Made by a program: the position numbers and the translations under genes. Positions 60,351 through 64,000 of a DNA stretch of 64,000 nt are shown here, piece by piece; within the stretch, counting starts at the first letter, position 1, and every line of letters starts with the position of its first letter. This DNA comes from Cladorhizidae sp. MBARI D1340-BT2 (Eukaryota > Porifera > Demospongiae > Poecilosclerida > Cladorhizidae), in contig JAQNBH010000003.1 of NCBI GenBank assembly GCA_028752905.1, forward strand, positions 35,826,472-35,890,471, read 5' to 3'. The notes under the pieces were generated by a model. The model was given only the letters and a program-made list of their open reading frames with translations, was not told the origin of the DNA and did no database searches.

Positions 60351-62557
60351 TCGGCAGCCCTTGGGACTATATGACATCACGTTACATTTTCATCTATAGG
60401 TCTTTTTTAGTAATGCTATCAAACAAAAACTCTCGCGCAAGTTGTAGAATATAAAAATTGCTTTCAAATGATATTTTTTTATTTTTATGAAAGGATAAAA
60501 AATATTCAAGTTATCATTTGAACGGTTTTTCAAAAATCACTTCAGAGATATTGAGCCTTGAAGTCCAAGCAGTTTGTAATCACATCCCAGCTGCCAGAAA
60601 CACCCCCTGTTCACCAGAATACATCCCCTCATTACTAGAATTGTGTGTGTACAAACAAAATGTTTGACTTTTCACAGTCCTTTATTTTTTCAACAACAGC
60701 AGTATCCTACATCCTAACTACAACCTGAAAACCAACAATATATATATATATATATATACATACATACACATAAATTAAAGACGCATCAGACTTGTTACAT
60801 GTATGTTGCTTTGCTAATATTGAATTAGCAAACATAAACACGTCATCATTTGCAGGGCTCCCATGCCCATCCATCGTCACCCTCCACACATGTCTTCCAA
60901 CACCCTCCAGTAATCCCTGAAAAACAATAGAACACAAACAAAAGTCATCCTCCACTAATTCCTAAGCTTGACAAAAAGACACATAAACAAAAGTATCTTC
61001 CAGTAATCTCTGTTTGACAATAGAAAGCAAAAGACACAAACAAAATAAAAATGTTACAGGTCCCCCATGCCATGCCAGGACCATACAATGCTCCGCCCTC
61101 CATTGAACTCTGCTGCCTCTCGACAGCAAGCCTGACACTTGTTGCACTCATATGTTCTGTCTTACCCGCTCTACTCCACACAACAGAATTAAACTCATTT
61201 TGGTTGTGTATAACCACCTAAACATTTGCACAAAAGATCCTCGGACATTAATTTATCAAAAACCTCCTAACATACATAGCCTTGTCCAGAGGAATCATAG
61301 GCCTATCGGTACTGGTGGTGCCTCACCTTTAGCACAAGCTGGATTAAACTTATACCAACTCAAAACTCCTGTAGGACAATACTCGTGTTGGGATGTTCCA
61401 TAGTTGACTAAGAGTGATAAAAAATCGCTTTCACATCGCAAATCATCCCCTCTAGGTTGTCCTTTCTAATTGCTCCCCTATAGTAGGTTTGCATTTTAAC
61501 TCTAGACACACGACTAACCCCCCTAGCACCACCCAAAGACACTAGGACCGTAAGGCTCGACTTCCAACAACCGTTTATGTGCATTTGTATACCCATCACT
61601 AATTTATGTGTGTGTACCTAAGCTTCAGTCTCTCCACTGAACGCTAAAAAAGTTTGTGTTCCTACAACTTCCATAGAACCCGAAGAGCCTTCAAAATTGG
61701 CTTCACAATTTTTACCTTGTGACCCTCAAACCATTCTGTGTAACTTGCTTCTGTTTCATCTTCAGGTCTTCGCGCACAAGCTTGACAGAACTTAAGACAT
61801 AAGATAATAATCTAAAACGTCTCCAGTGTCCCAAGACATCACCGCAACCAAGCCATAATTTGATTTGTGGCCCTGTCTAAGCCATGTGCCGTCAACAGTA
61901 ATACTAACATCAATGATGTCTTCATGCCTAACCCTATAGAAATCATGTAACCTATGAGCGGCATCCAACATAATACTCTGTTACTGCATTTGCGTCACTC
62001 CATGTAACCTATGAGCGGCATCCAACATAATACTCTGTCACTCCCTATTGGCCTAGTATATTTTAAAAAAACAAGTGGAACCAAGAGGGGGCAACATATC
62101 CATGACTGCAGTTATATCTTCCAGACCAGAATGACTAATTCCAGCAATGCGAGCATTGGATGTTCAAAGAATGCTTCTACAGATACAGGGTTTGAGATGT
62201 CTCGAGTGTTACTACAATTTGAACAAAAAGTAAAAATGAGACACCATGCCTGCCCTACGGGCTTCAGTTGCAAGGGAGCTCAGTTACCACATTGAATACA
62301 CTTATTACACCTTTCTATGACCTCTCTAAGCTTATCTAAGTTTATTATACGTTACCCTTACCTAGTTCTCCAACACCACCCGAGTCCAAAGAGGTAGAGC
62401 CAGTAGATCCAGTAGCAACAGCCACAGAAGCAGCTGAACGATCCATGAGAGCCAACTTCTTCCTGGTCATAGTCACTGGTCATAGTCACTGGTCATAGTC
62501 ACAAATGGAACTGGCCTCTCTTCAGACATTTGCAATTGATTGCAAGGTAAGTGAAGG

Positions 62558-62622
62558 GGTACTCCTTACTTATTGTTGTCCCGCTCGCGAAAAATAAAAA
62601 ACGCTAAATGATGATTTGATGT
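62558..62622 (+). repeat. Merlin left terminal inverted repeat, 65 bp
   Basis: Begins GGTACTCCTTACTTATTGTT. Identical to the reverse complement of 63670-63734 at all 65 positions. Confidence 0.95.
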
Positions 62623-62637
62623 GCATTAAATTAAACC

Positions 62638-63525
62638 ATGATGGCAGCCACACTGACAGAGGATGCAGCATTGGCCTTCCTGCGCCAAAATAAAACTATA
62701 CGACGAACTGCACCTAATTGTTCTATCTGTCAGTGTAGCATGACCTGGGTGCGAACTGGCCGTGGAGACACCAGACAATGGCGCTGCCCCACACACAAGT
62801 CCGAGACCATCACCATGCGTCATGGATCTTACTGGGCCAAATCCAAGCTACCCTTATCCATGCTCATCCGTTTGGTATTCCATTGGAGCCACAAGATGCC
62901 CGTTCACACAACTGTGGAAATGACGGGGGTATCGGAAAAGACCATCATCCAATGGTTTGAGTTTTTCCGATCCATATGCTCAGAATGGTTGGTGATGAAT
63001 CCCTACCAGATTGGTGGTGAAGGAGTTGATGTGGAGATTGATGAGTCCGTTATGTCCAGAAGAAAGAACCATATGGGGCGCATCATCCCTGCAAGATGGG
63101 TGTTCGGTGGATACTGCCCTGCTACTAAAACGGGCTTCATAAATCTGGTGCCCAACAGGACTGCTGCAACACTCCTGCCGCTGATACAGACCAACATTGC
63201 CCCCGGTTCACACGTAAGATCTGACTGTTGGGCAGCATACAACGGCATTGCCCAACTAAATGTTGTGCCTCCTTACCAACACTCCACTGTGAACCACAGT
63301 CATAATTTTGTGGATCCGGTGACAGGAACTTGCACTAACCGGGTGGAAGTCTATTGGAAGAACTGCAAAAGAAAATTCAAGGCTATGGCTGGTGTGCCAA
63401 ATACCACCCTTGCAGGCCACATCGATGAATTCTTGTGGCGTGAAATTCATGGGGATAATGGCACGGATGCCTTCAACAATATTTTCCTCCATCTGTCACA
63501 GTGGCCTCTCTATGTGACTCCCTGA
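62638..63525 (+). CDS. Merlin transposase (ISXO2/IS1595-like DDE)
   Basis: A single frame of 295 residues starting 16 bases inside the left repeat. Residues 28-53 form a zinc ribbon-like cluster (CSICQC, then WRCPTH). A helix-turn-helix follows (VEMTGVSEKTIIQWFEFF). The ISXO2-like catalytic domain spans about 125-275, with likely catalytic residues D135 (VEIDES), D196 (RSDCWAAY) and E237 (NRVEVYW). Length and order match Merlin transposases and their bacterial IS1595 relatives (known family). There is no frameshift or internal stop. It would excise and insert the surrounding element. The start could be the first or second of two adjacent ATGs. Confidence 0.92.
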   Translation: MMAATLTEDAALAFLRQNKTIRRTAPNCSICQCSMTWVRTGRGDTRQWRCPTHKSETITMRHGSYWAKSKLPLSMLIRLVFHWSHKMPVHTTVEMTGVSEKTIIQWFEFFRSICSEWLVMNPYQIGGEGVDVEIDESVMSRRKNHMGRIIPARWVFGGYCPATKTGFINLVPNRTAATLLPLIQTNIAPGSHVRSDCWAAYNGIAQLNVVPPYQHSTVNHSHNFVDPVTGTCTNRVEVYWKNCKRKFKAMAGVPNTTLAGHIDEFLWREIHGDNGTDAFNNIFLHLSQWPLYVTP

Positions 63526-63669
63526 TCAAATGAAATGATGTAAACATATTAAAAATATACACATATTATAAAATAAACATTATTACATGCTAATGACACG
63601 ACATTATATTTGAACCACGATAAGCTGTGAACGTTTCAGGTCACCTTAGATCGTTGGCGACGCACAACG

Positions 63670-63734
63670 ACATCAAATCATCATTTAGCGTTTTTTATTT
63701 TTCGCGAGCGGGACAACAATAAGTAAGGAGTACC
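63670..63734 (-). repeat. Merlin right terminal inverted repeat, 65 bp
   Basis: Ends AATAAGTAAGGAGTACC. Perfect mirror of the left end. Confidence 0.95.
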
Positions 63735-64000
63735 GACAGGGTTCACAGAAGGCGCTACCCCACCTACAGGATCCAAGAGACTAACTAACAAAGGAAGGAA
63801 ACAGCTAGTAACTTTTTAGTACGGAGATAAACATTAAAACTTGCCTGGCGCGGCTACTGTGACAGGCTCAACAACAGCCGCCTGTAGGGCTTTCTTCTTC
63901 TTGTCGTCACTCTTCTTGAATCCTTGGCCTTTCTGTTTAAAATGCTTCTCTGTTCTCTTCCCCATAACTCAACAGTGTGAAAGTTTCAAGCGAACTGACT

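Larger units (their letters stand above)
57069..60353 (-). mobile_element. DNA transposon with ~290-bp terminal inverted repeats (possibly Academ-type)
   Basis: 57073-57370 and 60050-60350 are inverted copies of one another, diverged but alignable throughout (C-rich outer edge, CAGTCTATATAAC, TTGATATACATGCA, ATGGTATATCAGCA-like, CACAATTTATCCATTTTAAG-like). Between them a minus-strand protein gene is decayed by several frameshifts. The internal protein has a HAFTDCDTTSAF motif resembling the helix-hairpin part of XPG/FEN1-type nucleases. Academ elements of the X subgroup are known to carry an XPG-like nuclease, hence the tentative assignment. The target duplication is not resolved. Confidence 0.65.
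62558..63734 (+). mobile_element. Merlin DNA transposon, apparently intact
   Basis: 1,177 bp with perfect 65-bp inverted ends and one intact transposase gene. The empty site is known from Mutator-like copy 1, near 7705-7712, where the sequence runs GGTAAGTGAAGG-TTCACAGAA on the complement. The flanks (GTGAAGG before, GACAGGG after) are similar but not an exact duplication of the 8-9 bp expected for Merlin. The nesting orders the events: Mutator-like insertion first, Merlin later. Confidence 0.9.
60510..64000 (-). mobile_element. Mutator-like element relic, copy 2 (inverted; split by Merlin)
   Basis: Reverse complement of the relic at 7426-9780. The match runs from GAACGGTTTTTCAAAAATCA (60519) to the window end, where CACTGTTGAGTTATGG lies near 63985. 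The left flank is the long-TIR transposon. Small deletions remove part of the SDGD-to-CINHVSKR region (near 61540-61620), and a 40-bp direct duplication around 61935-62035 is present. It is interrupted at 62558-63734 by another transposon. The transposase frames are broken throughout. Confidence 0.75.

Overview
This is invertebrate genomic DNA, not bacterial. It has spliceosomal introns (one of 65 bases, one of the GC-AG class), single-exon secreted-protein genes, an ABCB-type transporter gene split over about 16 kb, and a very high load of animal transposons and satellites. The mix of relics and the very short introns suggest a sponge or another early-branching marine animal. That is inference; no marker in the window settles the species.

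Layout: 93-3070 is an apparently intact Tc1/mariner-IS630-like transposon with a four-exon transposase. 3.5-3.9 kb is a Ty3/Gypsy relic. 5.47-7.43 kb is a 47-bp minisatellite that runs into a decayed Mutator-like element (7.43-9.78 kb). 9956-10762 (-) is the first of five cysteine-rich secreted-protein genes. 12.4-13.6 kb holds a hAT relic, and 14.8-15.5 kb a minisatellite. 17511-19396 is a pogo/Tigger relic carrying a HIRAN-like fragment. It is followed by a 59-bp satellite and a LINE relic. 21352-24008 is a segmental duplication (copy A) with the second cysteine-rich gene. 28-32 kb holds half a foldback element and LINE fragments. 32569-33211 (+) and 33610-34338 (-) are two convergent cysteine-rich genes, the first divergent and frameshifted. 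From 35.5 to 51.3 kb lie four exons of an ABCB (P-glycoprotein-like) transporter. Its introns hold a 700-bp foldback element, a possible hammerhead-like motif, a TTAA-flanked MITE and about nine satellite arrays. 52.3-53.95 kb is a rearranged hAT relic. 54134-56732 is copy B of the segmental duplication, with the fifth cysteine-rich gene. About 57.07-60.35 kb is a DNA transposon with ~290-bp terminal inverted repeats and a decayed XPG/PIN-like protein, possibly Academ-type. From 60.5 kb to the window end is a second, inverted Mutator-like copy, split by an intact Merlin element (62558-63734).

The most novel content is the cysteine-rich family. Each member has a signal peptide, about 14 conserved ectodomain cysteines, many N-glycosylation sequons and a hydrophobic GPI-like tail. 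None matches a family I can name. Four of the five share a 25-27 base element (CTAG..., GAATATTT, CAG) just upstream of the ATG, on either strand and in different surroundings. This looks like a locally expanded, commonly regulated cell-surface family spread by duplication and inversion in a transposon-rich locus. Its function cannot be read from the sequence.
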